DNA from: Paenibacillus wynnii
GTDB taxonomy: Bacteria; Bacillota; Bacilli; Paenibacillales; Paenibacillaceae
Direction of reading: 5' to 3'
DNA length: 64,000 nt
Assembly: GCF_000757885.1 (NCBI RefSeq)
Contig: NZ_JQCR01000002.1
Location: 1,488,001-1,552,000 of the forward strand
Numbering within the stretch: position 1 is the stretch's first letter; every line of letters begins with the position of its first letter. Below are positions 1 to 9,511 of the stretch, piece by piece. The position numbers and the translations under genes were made by a program. The notes beneath the pieces are model-generated. The model was not told the DNA's origin. It saw only the letters and a program-made list of their open reading frames with translations, and did no database searches.

Positions 1-209
1 TCCATTGAACCAATGGGGCGCTCGGCCTTGTAACAGAGCGTACATCTCATTGGGGCACAATGCCAAGCGCTTAACCAGTTCTTTCCGTGTGGAAGGTGAC
101 CACAAAGGAACCTTGATGGACAACTCCGATGTACTCCCAGGCAGCACAACCTGAGCTGCCTTCAATACTCCAGGGACAGCCTCAAGCTGTAATTCTAAAC
201 TCCCATTCA
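1..209 (-). CDS. Partial hypothetical protein (N-terminal 69 residues)
   Basis: An open frame starts at the ATG at 209 on the minus strand and runs off the left edge. The start is supported by a GGAGGGG ribosome site just upstream (about 216-223). It begins MNGSLELQLEAVPG and has a basic stretch (TRKELVKRLAL) near residue 45. It lies 42 bp downstream of the SNF2 helicase on the same strand, so the two are probably co-transcribed. In Bacillus the ywqA helicase is followed by a SWIM zinc-finger gene (ywqB), which is one possibility here. No zinc-finger cysteines are visible in the part I can see, so I do not name it. Confidence 0.6.
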
Positions 210-251
210 TTTGATCCGATCCCCTCCACCGTGTAATTATTTGGCTGTACT

Positions 252-3200
252 CTACATCCAATCCTGTCCCTGCAGCTCAATGAGCTCCTTCAACTCATGG
301 TTGGACATTTCCGTCAACCACGTTTCGCCGGAGCCCACAACTTGCTCAGACAGGCTTTTTTTACGTTCGATAAGCTCATCTATACGTTCTTCCAAAGTTC
401 CTTGGCAGATCAGTTTATGCACCTGAACATTTTTATGCTGACCAATTCTGAAGGCTCGGTCTGTAGCTTGATTCTCTACAGCCGGGTTCCACCAACGGTC
501 ATAATGAAGCACATGATTAGCCCGTGTAAGATTCAGCCCCACACCTCCAGCCTTCAGTGAGAGGACAAAGAAAGCCGTTCCCTCTCCCTCCTGAAAAGCT
601 CGAACCATCTCATCACGTTCCCGCTTCGGAACACCGCCATGGAGGAATAACGGAGTTTTACCGTAACGCCGGGTCAACCGGTTCACCAGCAATTCACCCA
701 TAGCGACATACTGAGTAAAGATCAGCGCAGATTCCCCAAGCTCTGCTATACTGTCCAGCACCTCGAACATAACATCCATTTTACCCGAATGATCATGCCT
801 TGAGCTGCGTCCCTCCTCCTTACGAAAAAGTCCAGGATGATTACAAATCTGCTTCAGCTTCGTAAGGGAGGACAACACAAGCCCTCTTCTGGCCATTCCC
901 GACCGTTCCCCTATCACACCCAGCATTTCATCCACAACCCCCTGATAAAGCGCCGCCTGAGTTTCCGAGAGAGGGCAGTAGGATTTGAGTTCCAGCTTTT
1001 CAGGAAGATCCTTAGAAATGTCGGGGTCACTTTTCAGTCTACGCAGTAAGAAGGGAGAGACCAAACGATGCAGCTCCCGAAGCCGATCGCCGCCTTCGCC
1101 TGATCCATAACGCTGTCGGAAGGAGTGGTAGGTTCCCAGATATCCCGGATTCAAAAAATGAAAAATGGACCACAGTTCCCCCAAACGGTTCTCTACCGGA
1201 GTTCCCGTCATGGCTATACGGTGCGGTGCGGAGAGCTTCATTACGCTTTGGGCCTGCTTGGTACGGTGATTCTTGATATATTGAGCTTCATCCAGCACTA
1301 CAGTAGACCATTTAACTCCTGCCAAATCCTCACTGTCGCGACCGGCTAAATGATAAGTCGTCAACACAATATCATGACTGGCAACCAGAGACAGGAAACT
1401 CTCACCTCGAACCCTTCGCCCTCCATGATGAATATGAACGGTTAACGAGGGGGCAAAACGCTGAAGCTCCCGCTGCCAGTTCCCTAGAAGCGATGTCGGA
1501 CATAAGATCAGTATCGGACCCCGTTGCTGATCTGCCGGGTGATTCAAGGCACGATCCAAGAGGCATGTAATGACCTGGACAGTCTTACCCAGACCCATAT
1601 CATCGGCTAGACACACGCCAAAGCCCAGTCCACTCAAGGCAGACAGCCATTGAAATCCCCGCTCCTGATAAGGACGGAGGGTTCCATGGAGACCTTCGGG
1701 TATTTGCCGCTCCGGTAAATTACGGAGCATATCACCCCGCATAAGAGAGGACAACAGCCCCGTAGTCTCCATGCCTGTGACTGACATGCCTTTCCACAAT
1801 CTGTCCTCTTCATCCTCGGCTTCAAGCCTCATCCAATCCGCCGCGGACATTTCCCCGTGTTCATGCCGTTTCATATATTTAAGAACCTGTCGGATCTCTT
1901 TAGGATCTATTTCAATCCATTCCCCGCGAAAACGAACAAAAGGCACGCCAGCCTCCATTAACTCCGTGAGTTCCTCTGCACTGATGGACGCTTCACCCAG
2001 AGATGCCTCAATCCGAAAGGAGATCAGCTCCTCCATACCCAGGGCAACAGGTGCCGGTCCAACGGCCTCATTGGAGAGTTGCTGCATTTTCATCTTCATT
2101 CCAATACGACGGCGTCCTTCTCGACTCCATCGTGAAGGCATTTGGACGGTTATTCCGCGCGTGGTCAGCTGAGGCACAGTCTCTTTCAAAAAAAAGTAAA
2201 GACGCTGAGGCTCCAGGTCCACTCCCGTCGGAGCAGGTGAGCTCAGTCCCCGTTCAATATCCGGTGATATCTTCGCTGCCCGTCCCAAGAGTGTAAGAAG
2301 TTGCTCCTGAATATTCCGGTAACGTTTTCCCCACAAGGTGAATCCCCGCTCAGCACTGGCCCAGATTGAGCTTGCAGGCAACCAAAACTCACTTTCTTCG
2401 CGGCTTTCCGCCCAAAAGGAGAGTCGCCACACTCCATCTTCATCGGCGGGAGGCTCCAAACGCAGTCCAAGTCCCAGCTGTCCGTGACGCGCCTCTTCTT
2501 TCTCTGTATGAGGCACTTCCGTTCCGGCGGTATCAGACACAACGGCGAGGAGCTCAGTCACCTCAGCAGGAGTACCCTGTACGGGTATATCCCGGCTGCC
2601 CGTAAGCAGACTGTTCCACCATAGCTCCGTCAGAGGAGAATAGCCCCGGCGATAATTGGCTTTGTATGGAGATAGTTCACTCTCTATGCGAGAGATAACC
2701 CCCTTAACCTCAGTACTCATCACAGACTGTAAGAAAGAATAGAGCACATGCGCCCCAGCCTCCTCACGAGTGGATAAGTCACCGGCTTCAGCCGAAGGAC
2801 TGCCCAGTCCAAGCACAGGCATGGATGCAGAGAGCTGTAGAAATATCTTGGTGTACTCCTCATTCCGAAACGCAGGGACCCAGCAAGCTGTAGCTGCCTG
2901 TTCCCCTCCACGGCGGCGGGAGCCGACTGGACGCGGCGGCAGGGCTCCTGGCGTAAATCCACCTGTACCCAAAAGTTCCAAGCCAAAGCGCGCGGCAGCA
3001 GCCCAGTATCTCATCTCTCCCCCAGGCTCGACACCCTGACTTAGACATAGAGATTCGTCCCAGGCTAAGAGCAGCTCAAAGGCCTCTTTAGGTGTAAGCG
3101 CAAGGCCCTCCAGGGTACGACCGGGCATTTGCCGTCGCACAGCCTTCCCTTCAACCGGAGCGGTCGGATATTTCACTTCAGCCAGACGCAGCGCGGCACC

Positions 3201-3338
3201 CGCAAAAGGACGCAAACCACCCTGCAGCTCCAGCCGTTTGACCACTCGGGTCCAGGCATCTACCTTCGGTTCCGAAGTTTCGCCGGAGAAGCAAAATAAA
3301 ACGTCCCCTAACCATATTGCATACAGATGCTTAGTCAT
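252..3338 (-). CDS. SNF2/SWI2-family DNA helicase (YwqA-like)
   Basis: A superfamily 2 ATPase of about 1028 residues that would use ATP to translocate on duplex DNA and remodel protein-DNA complexes. The C-terminal half holds the full SNF2 motor: motif I DDMGLGKTVQ, motif II box DEAQ, and motif VI around ATDRAFRIGQ, with the bacterial-type WWNPAVENQATDR stretch. The N-terminal 500 residues match the helicase-associated region typical of the bacterial RapA/YwqA group in size only. The frame is open to 3362, but the ATG at 3338 is preferred because AGGAG lies 6 nt upstream; the product then begins MTKHLYAIW. It is likely the first gene of a pair with the partial gene at the window edge. The precise role (recombination, transcription recycling) cannot be read from sequence. 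Confidence 0.93.
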   Translation of the reverse strand: MTKHLYAIWLGDVLFCFSGETSEPKVDAWTRVVKRLELQGGLRPFAGAALRLAEVKYPTAPVEGKAVRRQMPGRTLEGLALTPKEAFELLLAWDESLCLSQGVEPGGEMRYWAAAARFGLELLGTGGFTPGALPPRPVGSRRRGGEQAATACWVPAFRNEEYTKIFLQLSASMPVLGLGSPSAEAGDLSTREEAGAHVLYSFLQSVMSTEVKGVISRIESELSPYKANYRRGYSPLTELWWNSLLTGSRDIPVQGTPAEVTELLAVVSDTAGTEVPHTEKEEARHGQLGLGLRLEPPADEDGVWRLSFWAESREESEFWLPASSIWASAERGFTLWGKRYRNIQEQLLTLLGRAAKISPDIERGLSSPAPTGVDLEPQRLYFFLKETVPQLTTRGITVQMPSRWSREGRRRIGMKMKMQQLSNEAVGPAPVALGMEELISFRIEASLGEASISAEELTELMEAGVPFVRFRGEWIEIDPKEIRQVLKYMKRHEHGEMSAADWMRLEAEDEEDRLWKGMSVTGMETTGLLSSLMRGDMLRNLPERQIPEGLHGTLRPYQERGFQWLSALSGLGFGVCLADDMGLGKTVQVITCLLDRALNHPADQQRGPILILCPTSLLGNWQRELQRFAPSLTVHIHHGGRRVRGESFLSLVASHDIVLTTYHLAGRDSEDLAGVKWSTVVLDEAQYIKNHRTKQAQSVMKLSAPHRIAMTGTPVENRLGELWSIFHFLNPGYLGTYHSFRQRYGSGEGGDRLRELHRLVSPFLLRRLKSDPDISKDLPEKLELKSYCPLSETQAALYQGVVDEMLGVIGERSGMARRGLVLSSLTKLKQICNHPGLFRKEEGRSSRHDHSGKMDVMFEVLDSIAELGESALIFTQYVAMGELLVNRLTRRYGKTPLFLHGGVPKRERDEMVRAFQEGEGTAFFVLSLKAGGVGLNLTRANHVLHYDRWWNPAVENQATDRAFRIGQHKNVQVHKLICQGTLEERIDELIERKKSLSEQVVGSGETWLTEMSNHELKELIELQGQDWM

Positions 3339-3816
3339 CGTGATCTCCTGTCTTGTAAGCAAGCAGAAAGGGTACCTCCGTCCAGATCAGAACGGCAGCA
3401 TCCTCTTCTACGAGAAATATATTTCGAACTATTTAAAGGAACAGTGAATATAACGAGCGTTCCCCTATGTATGACGTCAGCCCTAACACAACAAAAAAAG
3501 GTTTTACCTTCATCTTATACGAAAAGGCTCGGATTTAAAAACGTTTCCGCATATTTCCCTAAAGTTTGCAGGGACATTTATTAGGTAAGCGCATACGAGC
3601 AGCCGTATATATGTTATTAGTGAGATAATTTTACATTATTTTTTGATATCCGTATTTATTGCCAGTCTCGCCTTCTTTAATCATGCACTCAGCCTAAGAC
3701 CATATGACCGGAAGGTCATTTATTTTCGAAATCGCGTCTTAAGCAAACCTAATCCGGGTATATTCTATTAAGGACTAAGGACAATCAAACCACTTTTACT
3801 CTGGGAGGAACTTCTT
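3339..3816. promoter_or_regulatory. Divergent intergenic region with an inverted repeat
   Basis: 478 bp between the divergent helicase and TspO-like genes. It is AT-rich and I find no convincing ORF. At 3704-3719 there is a perfect inverted repeat ATGACC-GGAA-GGTCAT, about 100 bp upstream of the plus-strand start, in a position suited to a repressor. A TATATT box near 3757 could be the -10 of the downstream gene. Neither the promoter nor the operator is more than a guess. Confidence 0.35.
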
Positions 3817-4584
3817 ATGGATCGTAAGCATCCTTATACTTGGTGGAATGCACTATTCTTTCTAGGCGTCATAGCCGTTAATGTCCTGTCGGTGACACTG
3901 CCTATTGCCGGGAATACCACGGGTGAAATTTCAGATAGATATCAAACGTTTTTGACACCTGCAGGTTATGCTTTTTCAATCTGGTCGGTGATCTACCTGC
4001 TTCTCGGGGGCTTCGTCATCTATGGATTCCGCTCAGCTCCTTCCTCCGTCCATTCCGTGCAAGCAGCAGGCATATGGTTTATCCTAAGTTGCATCGCTAA
4101 TATGGGGTGGCTTATCTTATGGCACTATTTATACATCGAGTTATCTCTTGCGGCCATGGTGTTTTTGCTGGCAACTCTAATTGTCATTTACCGCAAAACC
4201 CGCAACATCGATAAGCCTACCTCTGGACAAAGGTGGTTCGTCAAGCTTCCTTTCAGTATTTATCTGGGCTGGATCTCAGTAGCAACCCTAGTAAACGTAA
4301 GCATAGTTCTGCACAAGAATAATTGGGATGGCTTCAATATCAGTGAATCTACCTGGGCTGTAATCATGCTCTGCGTGGGTATGCTTCTGGCTATTATGGT
4401 TAGCTATCCTAACCGGGATCGGGTTTATCCTTTGGTATTCGTCTGGGCGTACATCGCCATTGCGCTGGAGCATAAAGATACAGACAATGTTTTTATAACC
4501 GGATGGGTTACTGCGGGGCTGCTGCTTCTTTACAGTATATGGCTGCTTCTTACACCGGGACACAAGCGTTACTTGAGTGAGTGA
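3817..4584 (+). CDS. TspO/MBR-like tryptophan-rich membrane protein
   Basis: A 255-residue integral membrane protein with about seven hydrophobic segments and many aromatic residues (TWWNALFF, PAGYAFSIWSVIYLLLG, WLILWHYLY). The PAGYAFSIWSVIY stretch and the aromatic pattern resemble the TspO/MBR (translocator/sensory) superfamily, whose bacterial members bind porphyrins. At 255 residues it is longer than the classical 160-residue TspO and belongs to the extended bacterial group. The ATG at 3817 follows a GGGAGGAACTTCTT ribosome site. It is monocistronic and ends at a bidirectional terminator. The ligand and role are unknown; annotation rests on family resemblance. Confidence 0.75.
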   Translation: MDRKHPYTWWNALFFLGVIAVNVLSVTLPIAGNTTGEISDRYQTFLTPAGYAFSIWSVIYLLLGGFVIYGFRSAPSSVHSVQAAGIWFILSCIANMGWLILWHYLYIELSLAAMVFLLATLIVIYRKTRNIDKPTSGQRWFVKLPFSIYLGWISVATLVNVSIVLHKNNWDGFNISESTWAVIMLCVGMLLAIMVSYPNRDRVYPLVFVWAYIAIALEHKDTDNVFITGWVTAGLLLLYSIWLLLTPGHKRYLSE

Positions 4585-4600
4585 TTTGCGCATCCTAAAG

Positions 4601-4658
4601 AAAAAAGCCTTTTACTGCACAGCCTGCGACTGACGCAGTTGCAATAAAGGGCCTTTTT
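4601..4658. terminator. Bidirectional intrinsic terminator
   Basis: A long imperfect hairpin with an A-rich left arm (AAAAAAGCC) and T-rich right end (GGGCCTTTTT) around an inner CTGCG/CGCAG stem. It lies between the convergent TspO-like gene and ridA and can serve both strands. Confidence 0.8.
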
Positions 4659-4669
4659 CATCTCAATCA

Positions 4670-5050
4670 TTATTTTTTACGGGCAACCGCTTCGATCTCT
4701 ACTAATCCGTCCTTAGGTAAACGGGCAACTTCAACTGCACTGCGAGCGGGATAGGGTTCTGTAAAAAAAGTGCTGTAAATTTCATTAACCGCCGCGAAAT
4801 CATTCATGTCCTTTAGGAAGACCGTAGTCTTCACCACATGCTCGAGAGAAGCCCCTGCTTCCTCCAGAATAGCCTTCACATTGTTAAGTGCCTGACGGGC
4901 CTGCTCCTGCACACCCTCTGCCAAATCTCCTGTTTCTGGATTCATGCCTAGCTGCCCGGAGGTGTATACCCAATTCCCCGCTGCAATAGCTTGGCTGTAG
5001 GGGCCGATCGCACCTGGTGCATTTGTTGTGGCAATCTGTTTTTTACTCAT
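4670..5050 (-). CDS. ridA: RidA family reactive-imine deaminase
   Basis: A 126-residue protein of the YjgF/YER057c/UK114 family, which hydrolyses reactive enamine/imine intermediates released by PLP enzymes and protects them from damage. The family signature is complete: GPYSQAI near residue 17, and the C-terminal [15 protein letters not shown] with the conserved substrate-binding Arg, followed by VEIEAVA. The length is typical of trimeric RidA. The ATG at 5050 has upstream GGAGGAG. It is single-standing, converging on the TspO-like gene across a shared terminator. A class III aminotransferase elsewhere in this window is one of many possible sources of its substrates, but nothing links the two. 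Confidence 0.93.
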   Translation of the reverse strand: MSKKQIATTNAPGAIGPYSQAIAAGNWVYTSGQLGMNPETGDLAEGVQEQARQALNNVKAILEEAGASLEHVVKTTVFLKDMNDFAAVNEIYSTFFTEPYPARSAVEVARLPKDGLVEIEAVARKK

Positions 5051-5115
5051 TTACGTTACTCCTCCCAGCAATTTTATTCCCTTATTGTAAGTCCTGATCT
5101 TTAGTTAATGCAAAC

Positions 5116-5784
5116 CTATCGTTCTATACCTAGAACGTGAATAACCTCGTTATTGTATACATGCATGCCTCGTGTTCCGACATTTGCGATGTTGATCATT
5201 GCCTGAGCCACAGTTCCGGCTTGGATTGCCCGGTATTGAGCAGCCTTGCCGACCAGGAGGAAACCAAATACCCTCATGAGCTTTGCAGCTACTTGCTCTC
5301 CCAGCCTGAACTCTTGCCGCTGACCCAGCAGGAGCGACGGACGGAATATATGGAGACCTTGAAACTCCAAAGCACCCAGTTCTTCCTCCATACGCCCTTT
5401 GGTTCGGCTGTAAAAATTACGGGATTTCGAGCTTGATCCCATGGAAGAGACAACCAAGAATTGCTTGACTTGATGTTTCTTGGCAAGAGCCGCTGCCTGC
5501 AGTGGATAATGAAGATCCACACGTTCGAAATTGCTCCGAGATCCTGCCTTCTTGATCGTTGTTCCCAGACAACAAAAGATAGCCGACACCTCGGTAAACA
5601 GGTTCTCATGCCGATCCAGCTCATCCCAATTAATAACGAATTGCTTCAGGTGGGGATGATTCTGATCCAGGGGATGACGAACCAACACTCTGACCTCGTC
5701 CCAGATCCCGCTTCTTAATAAACTCTCCGTAACCTGGGTACCCACGAGTCCGGTTGCCCCCAGTACCATTGCAATTCTTGTCAT
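5116..5784 (-). CDS. NAD(P)-binding Rossmann-fold oxidoreductase (HTATIP2/NmrA-like)
   Basis: A 222-residue atypical short-chain dehydrogenase/epimerase-like protein. It opens with the dinucleotide motif GATGLVG at residues 9-15, followed by VLVRHPL after the second beta strand. It carries FCCLGTT and FLVVSSMGSS segments typical of the HTATIP2/YwnB-like group, and the catalytic YxxxK is represented by YSRTKG at about residue 122. The substrate is unknown. It starts 28 bp downstream of the MFS transporter on the same strand with a GGAGAG ribosome site, so the two probably form an operon. Confidence 0.82.
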   Translation of the reverse strand: MTRIAMVLGATGLVGTQVTESLLRSGIWDEVRVLVRHPLDQNHPHLKQFVINWDELDRHENLFTEVSAIFCCLGTTIKKAGSRSNFERVDLHYPLQAAALAKKHQVKQFLVVSSMGSSSKSRNFYSRTKGRMEEELGALEFQGLHIFRPSLLLGQRQEFRLGEQVAAKLMRVFGFLLVGKAAQYRAIQAGTVAQAMINIANVGTRGMHVYNNEVIHVLGIER

Positions 5785-5812
5785 TAGAACGGTCTCTCCT
5801 TCAGTCTAGGTT

Positions 5813-7087
5813 CTATTCATCCTTCAGGATGCGTCTTCCCAGCAGTAAAGCCAACGCAAGCATCAGTACTCCGACGATTATCTGCATCCCATACACTTGG
5901 GTCCAATGCGGCCAATTCTCGATCCAGCCATAAATCTGACCTCCAATAAGAGGCCCGAAGAACGATGATAGACCTGTGAGGGCCGCAAACATCGCCATAT
6001 ACATCGGCCGTTCCTTCTTAGGCGTATCACCGATAATAAAGTTGAAGGCCAACTGATTAAAGCCGCCAATACCTACGCCAAACACAATATGCGCAGTAAA
6101 CAATACTAATAACATCGGCAGGACAGATAGCAGTCCCCATATCAGAGAAGAAGCAGCTATTATGGGCAGGGTCCAGAGCAGCAGACGCTTGTTGCTATAC
6201 CTCGCATTCAGATTACCCCATACATAGAAGCTTCCCATCATAAATATTGTCTGGGATACATTTAGCAATGATAAAGTCTGATAGTTAATATGCAGCAATT
6301 GCAGCATGACATACGAATAGAGAGGTACTGTCAAATTCTGCAGCAAAAGCCATGCAGCAAGAAACAGTGTGGACTTCATAAATAACGTATCGTGGAGCGG
6401 TTTCTTAAACATCGGCAGGAACTTATTTTCTTCCGACTTCTCGAAATGAGTATCGGGATAAAAGAACAGCACTACAATATTGGTTGCGGCAAAAATCCAT
6501 ACAACTACATACAAAATGAAAAAGCCATGACCTCCGGGGTATCGATCTAGAACAATACCGCCAGCATATAAGACGGCACTACCCAGCGCATTCAGAACCG
6601 TATTTCGAATCCCAAAATAACGACCCCGGACACGGGCCGGAACAAGGTCGCTGATAACAGAACTCCAAAGCACAGCTCCGGCTGTATTTGCTATGAAGGC
6701 GACGGTGTATAACCCAATAAAAGTAACCACCCATAGATCTTTTGGCAGTATAAAGGGTATCAGTCCTGTAGAGGTCCAAAGTATCCTGTGTACAGCTACA
6801 CAGGTAACCATAGCCCATTTGCGGCTTGGTAATTTTTGAATTAAAAAGGCAACGCCAATCTGCGCTATATTAACCAGAGTAGTTAAAGCCAACACAAAAC
6901 CGATTTGGCTTGAAGATGCTCCTAAATATAGAAGAAATCCTGTCAGAAACTGCCCTTGCAGTAGCACCTGAAAGATCGTCGCGGGAACACCTTCCCACGT
7001 AGCTACATACAAATTTTTGCGTTGCTTTGAGAATTTACGTAAAGACTTCTGACGGCTGATCAGCGGCCTGCTTCTCATGATGTTCAT
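5813..7087 (-). CDS. Major facilitator superfamily transporter
   Basis: A 424-residue, roughly 12-segment MFS permease. Segments of about 20 hydrophobic residues recur along its whole length, with the basic RVRGRYFGIRNT loop at about residue 150 in the position of the MFS motif between halves. The N-terminus is strongly basic (SRPLISRQKSLRKFSKQRKN). An AAGGAGTG ribosome site precedes the ATG at 7087 with a slightly long gap. The substrate cannot be predicted; some relatives are annotated as drug efflux pumps. A perfect palindrome just upstream suggests control by a dedicated regulator not encoded nearby. Confidence 0.85.
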   Translation of the reverse strand: MNIMRSRPLISRQKSLRKFSKQRKNLYVATWEGVPATIFQVLLQGQFLTGFLLYLGASSSQIGFVLALTTLVNIAQIGVAFLIQKLPSRKWAMVTCVAVHRILWTSTGLIPFILPKDLWVVTFIGLYTVAFIANTAGAVLWSSVISDLVPARVRGRYFGIRNTVLNALGSAVLYAGGIVLDRYPGGHGFFILYVVVWIFAATNIVVLFFYPDTHFEKSEENKFLPMFKKPLHDTLFMKSTLFLAAWLLLQNLTVPLYSYVMLQLLHINYQTLSLLNVSQTIFMMGSFYVWGNLNARYSNKRLLLWTLPIIAASSLIWGLLSVLPMLLVLFTAHIVFGVGIGGFNQLAFNFIIGDTPKKERPMYMAMFAALTGLSSFFGPLIGGQIYGWIENWPHWTQVYGMQIIVGVLMLALALLLGRRILKDE

Positions 7088-7143
7088 TAAGGTGATACAC
7101 TCCTTTGATGCGGCTTTGGCTTCATTCTACTCCGCATCATGCT

Positions 7144-7160
7144 TATGTCAATATGACATA
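7144..7160. promoter_or_regulatory. Palindromic operator candidate upstream of the MFS gene
   Basis: TATGTCAATATGACATA is a perfect 7-bp inverted repeat around a 3-nt centre. It lies 57-73 bp upstream of the MFS start, overlapping the expected promoter. The spacing and symmetry suit a MarR- or TetR-type dimer. No cognate regulator gene is adjacent. Confidence 0.45.
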
Positions 7161-7180
7161 ATAATAAATTTGCTAGGAGT

Positions 7181-8592
7181 TTATTGGACATTCTCACTTA
7201 GGGGTAAATATAACGAGAATAGGCTCCCTTTTCCTTCACTGCTGTTCAAAATGATAAAGCCGCCTAGAAGCCTGGCCAGATCGCGGCTAATGGATAGACC
7301 CAGTCCAGTGCCTCCATACTGTCGACTTATTGTCCCATCCGCTTGTTGAAAGGCTTCAAAGATGATCAAGTGCTTATCCTTGGCAATGCCAATCCCGCTA
7401 TCCTGAACGTCAAATACGATCCAGCGTTTGGGATGCTTGCCTTCATTTCTGATTTCATCCCGTATGTTGAGTGATACCCTACCTGTTTCGGTAAATTTGA
7501 AAGCATTAGATAATAAATTTCGCAGAATCTGTTGTACCCGCTGGGGATCAGAACTAAATGATTCCGGTATTTCATCACTCATTGTCACTGAGAACTCCAG
7601 GCCCTTCTGACGGGCAACCACACTGAATTGCAAAGAAAGAAGTTCAGGGATTTCACTCACATTGACTTCTTCACTGCTAATTTCTAAGTGCCCCGCTTCT
7701 ACTTTGGATAAATCCAAAATATCATTAATAAGCTTCATAAGATCATCGCCTGAACGATGAATTATACTTCCATAAAGGATCATTTCATCTCTGCCAAGAG
7801 AAGCATCATCTTCTTCTATTAACTGCGACAGATTGATAATGCTATTCAGGGGAGTTCTAAGCTCATGTGACATATTGGCTAAAAACTCTGATTTAAATTG
7901 GGATGCCAGCATGAGCTGTTTGGCCCTTTCCTCCAGGACAATCTTGTTCTTATGCAATTCTTCCGTCTGAGTAGAAAGAAGATTGTTAGCCCGTTGGATT
8001 TGTAAAGTACGTTGCTGTTCCAAATGAAAGTCCCTGATAATCAATGCGAACAACATACTAAGAATTAATCCGGACGGAAAAGTCACTGGCATAATTTCAG
8101 TTATGTACTTCTGAACGGGTATGACTCCAAACAACGTAATATTAATAGAGTTGAACAAATTCACCACGAGAATAATGGTCAATCCCTTACTTATCATAGA
8201 ATAGGAAGAGCGCCTTACCCAGAAGCTAAGACCAGCACAGACAAAACCCAGTATGAATAAATTAAGCACACCCGCAAATGCGGCCGGATTCACGCCAAGG
8301 GTTAGACGCATAAGTCCTGTACCGGCACCAATAAGAATTAGAATAAAGGGCTGCGGGAGGCCAGGGTCGAAATGATTAAGGGCACAAATCTAAGGTCAAA
8401 GATAGCATCTTCACCTAGTCTAAAACCGAAGAAAGAGCTGATCCAACCCGCAAATATTGCGAGTATTACCCAGCACACCTGCTTAACCTGTACTGAAGCA
8501 TATGAAATCGTATGTTTATAAAATAAATTCGCTAAATAAGCCAATGTTATGAGTAATGCGGTATTCACAAAAAATATTTTCAAATAGTCCAT
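7181..8592 (-). pseudogene. Membrane sensor histidine kinase split by a 1-nt frameshift
   Basis: Two frames together make one hybrid-free sensor kinase. Frame one (8592 to 8338) encodes the first membrane segments of a 5TM sensor, ending at DLRFVPLIISTL. Frame two (to 7181) continues with GLPQPFILILIGAGTGLMRL, which is the expected next part of a 5TM-5TMR_LYT-like domain, then a coiled-coil linker, the H-box SHELRTPLNSI, the N-box LLSNAFKFTETG, and ATP lid motifs DSGIGI and GGTGLGLSI. Adding one base near 8363-8372 on the plus strand (GCC/GG tract) restores a single frame. No partner response regulator is adjacent. The catalytic half is intact, so this could be either a real recent mutation or a sequencing error. 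Confidence 0.8.
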
Positions 8593-8730
8593 AGGTTCAC
8601 TCCTGCTATGAATACTGAACTCTTTTCTATCTTCATTACCCTATATACTACCATATGGGTACAGGATGGTCATAGCTCTTAAGTTCCACTTTTTGGATGG
8701 GAGTAATTATAAATTCTATCTTATTAAAGA

Positions 8731-8770
8731 GAAGAAAAGCGCAAATCAGATGCGATTTGCGCTTTTCTTC
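8731..8770. terminator. Perfect 17-bp hairpin overlapping the 3' end of a small gene
   Basis: Arms of 17 bp (8731-8747 and 8754-8770) pair perfectly around the 6-nt loop AGATGC. The right half lies inside the last codons of the minus-strand 90-residue gene. It is preceded on the minus strand's 3' side by AT-rich sequence, so it probably terminates that gene. Confidence 0.75.
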
Positions 8771-9018
8771 TGCAATATAAACCAAGGTCTCAGCGGAATC
8801 CAACCCCTTCGACTGGGATCCTCACTTCTATTTATATCGTTATCAGTAAATAGTGAGGTGTCTACCTCGAGTTCAACCTCTATCTCTGCTTCTATGGGCG
8901 GCAGCATATAATACCGGGAATGATAAGTGCAGATAGCGTCTCCTTGCTGGGTAAGTATCCTGTCTCCCTGAATCTCAATAACTCTACCGGTTACCACATG
9001 GGACTTGTACATCGACAT
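8746..9018 (-). CDS. Hypothetical 90-residue protein
   Basis: I do not recognise this family. The protein begins MSMYKSHVVTGRVIEIQGDRILTQQGD, which looks like a short beta-rich (OB/SH3-like) strand pattern. An acidic stretch (EAEIEVELEVDTS) follows in the middle, and the end is basic (QKKSANRI). The ATG at 9018 has a GGAGAGG ribosome site. The last eight codons lie within a perfect hairpin, so the coding end and terminator overlap. It stands alone between the broken kinase and the electron-transfer operon, transcribed away from the latter. Confidence 0.65.
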   Translation of the reverse strand: MSMYKSHVVTGRVIEIQGDRILTQQGDAICTYHSRYYMLPPIEAEIEVELEVDTSLFTDNDINRSEDPSRRGWIPLRPWFILQKKSANRI

Positions 9019-9511
9019 CGCCTCTCCTTACAATGTAATTTAGCCTACGCGGATATAGCGTCCCTGAGGTTATTTCACTGCCTATTAATCTTTTTAAGCG
9101 ATCGTATCTTCTATAGTTATATTTACCCGTAGATATAAGACATGAATCCTACTTCAAAACTTGAAACAAAGTCGGATTTTGTCACATATTAGTCTTTAAA
9201 ATATCTATCTATATATTTTAAAATTTGATATGATTCATATGTTAATAAAATAATAGTTGCGCAAGTGATTGTTTTCACATGAAACCGTGATTATGTATGC
9301 TAAAATGCCATGGGATCTGAAAGCTGATGTTTAAAATTTTTAATACCAGATACCCAAAAAAGTCATACACCGTCTACATTGAGGTAAATTGACCTAGATT
9401 AAAAGTGACAAATGTCATTTATAAAGTGATTTTTATCACTTCCATTTACTATTAAAATGTTTTACATTTTAATATATATATTTTAAACTAATTTCTTGGA
9501 GGTCATACTTA
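9019..9511 (+). promoter_or_regulatory. Promoter region of the electron-transfer operon with several palindromes
   Basis: An AT-rich 490-bp leader without ORFs. It holds several inverted repeats. At 9424-9441 is AAGTGA-N6-TCACTT, a perfect 18-bp palindrome with the geometry of Fnr/Crp sites (TGTGA-N6-TCACA). At 9406-9417 is TGAC-AAAT-GTCA. At 9450-9474 are 11-bp arms around TTT (TATTAAAATGT / ACATTTTAATA). At 9195-9222 is TTTAAAATAT / ATATTTTAAA around an 8-nt spacer. The last two resemble AT-rich repressor sites. The ribosome site CTTGGAGGTCA precedes the first gene. This is compatible with redox or respiratory control, though no site is proven. Confidence 0.5.
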
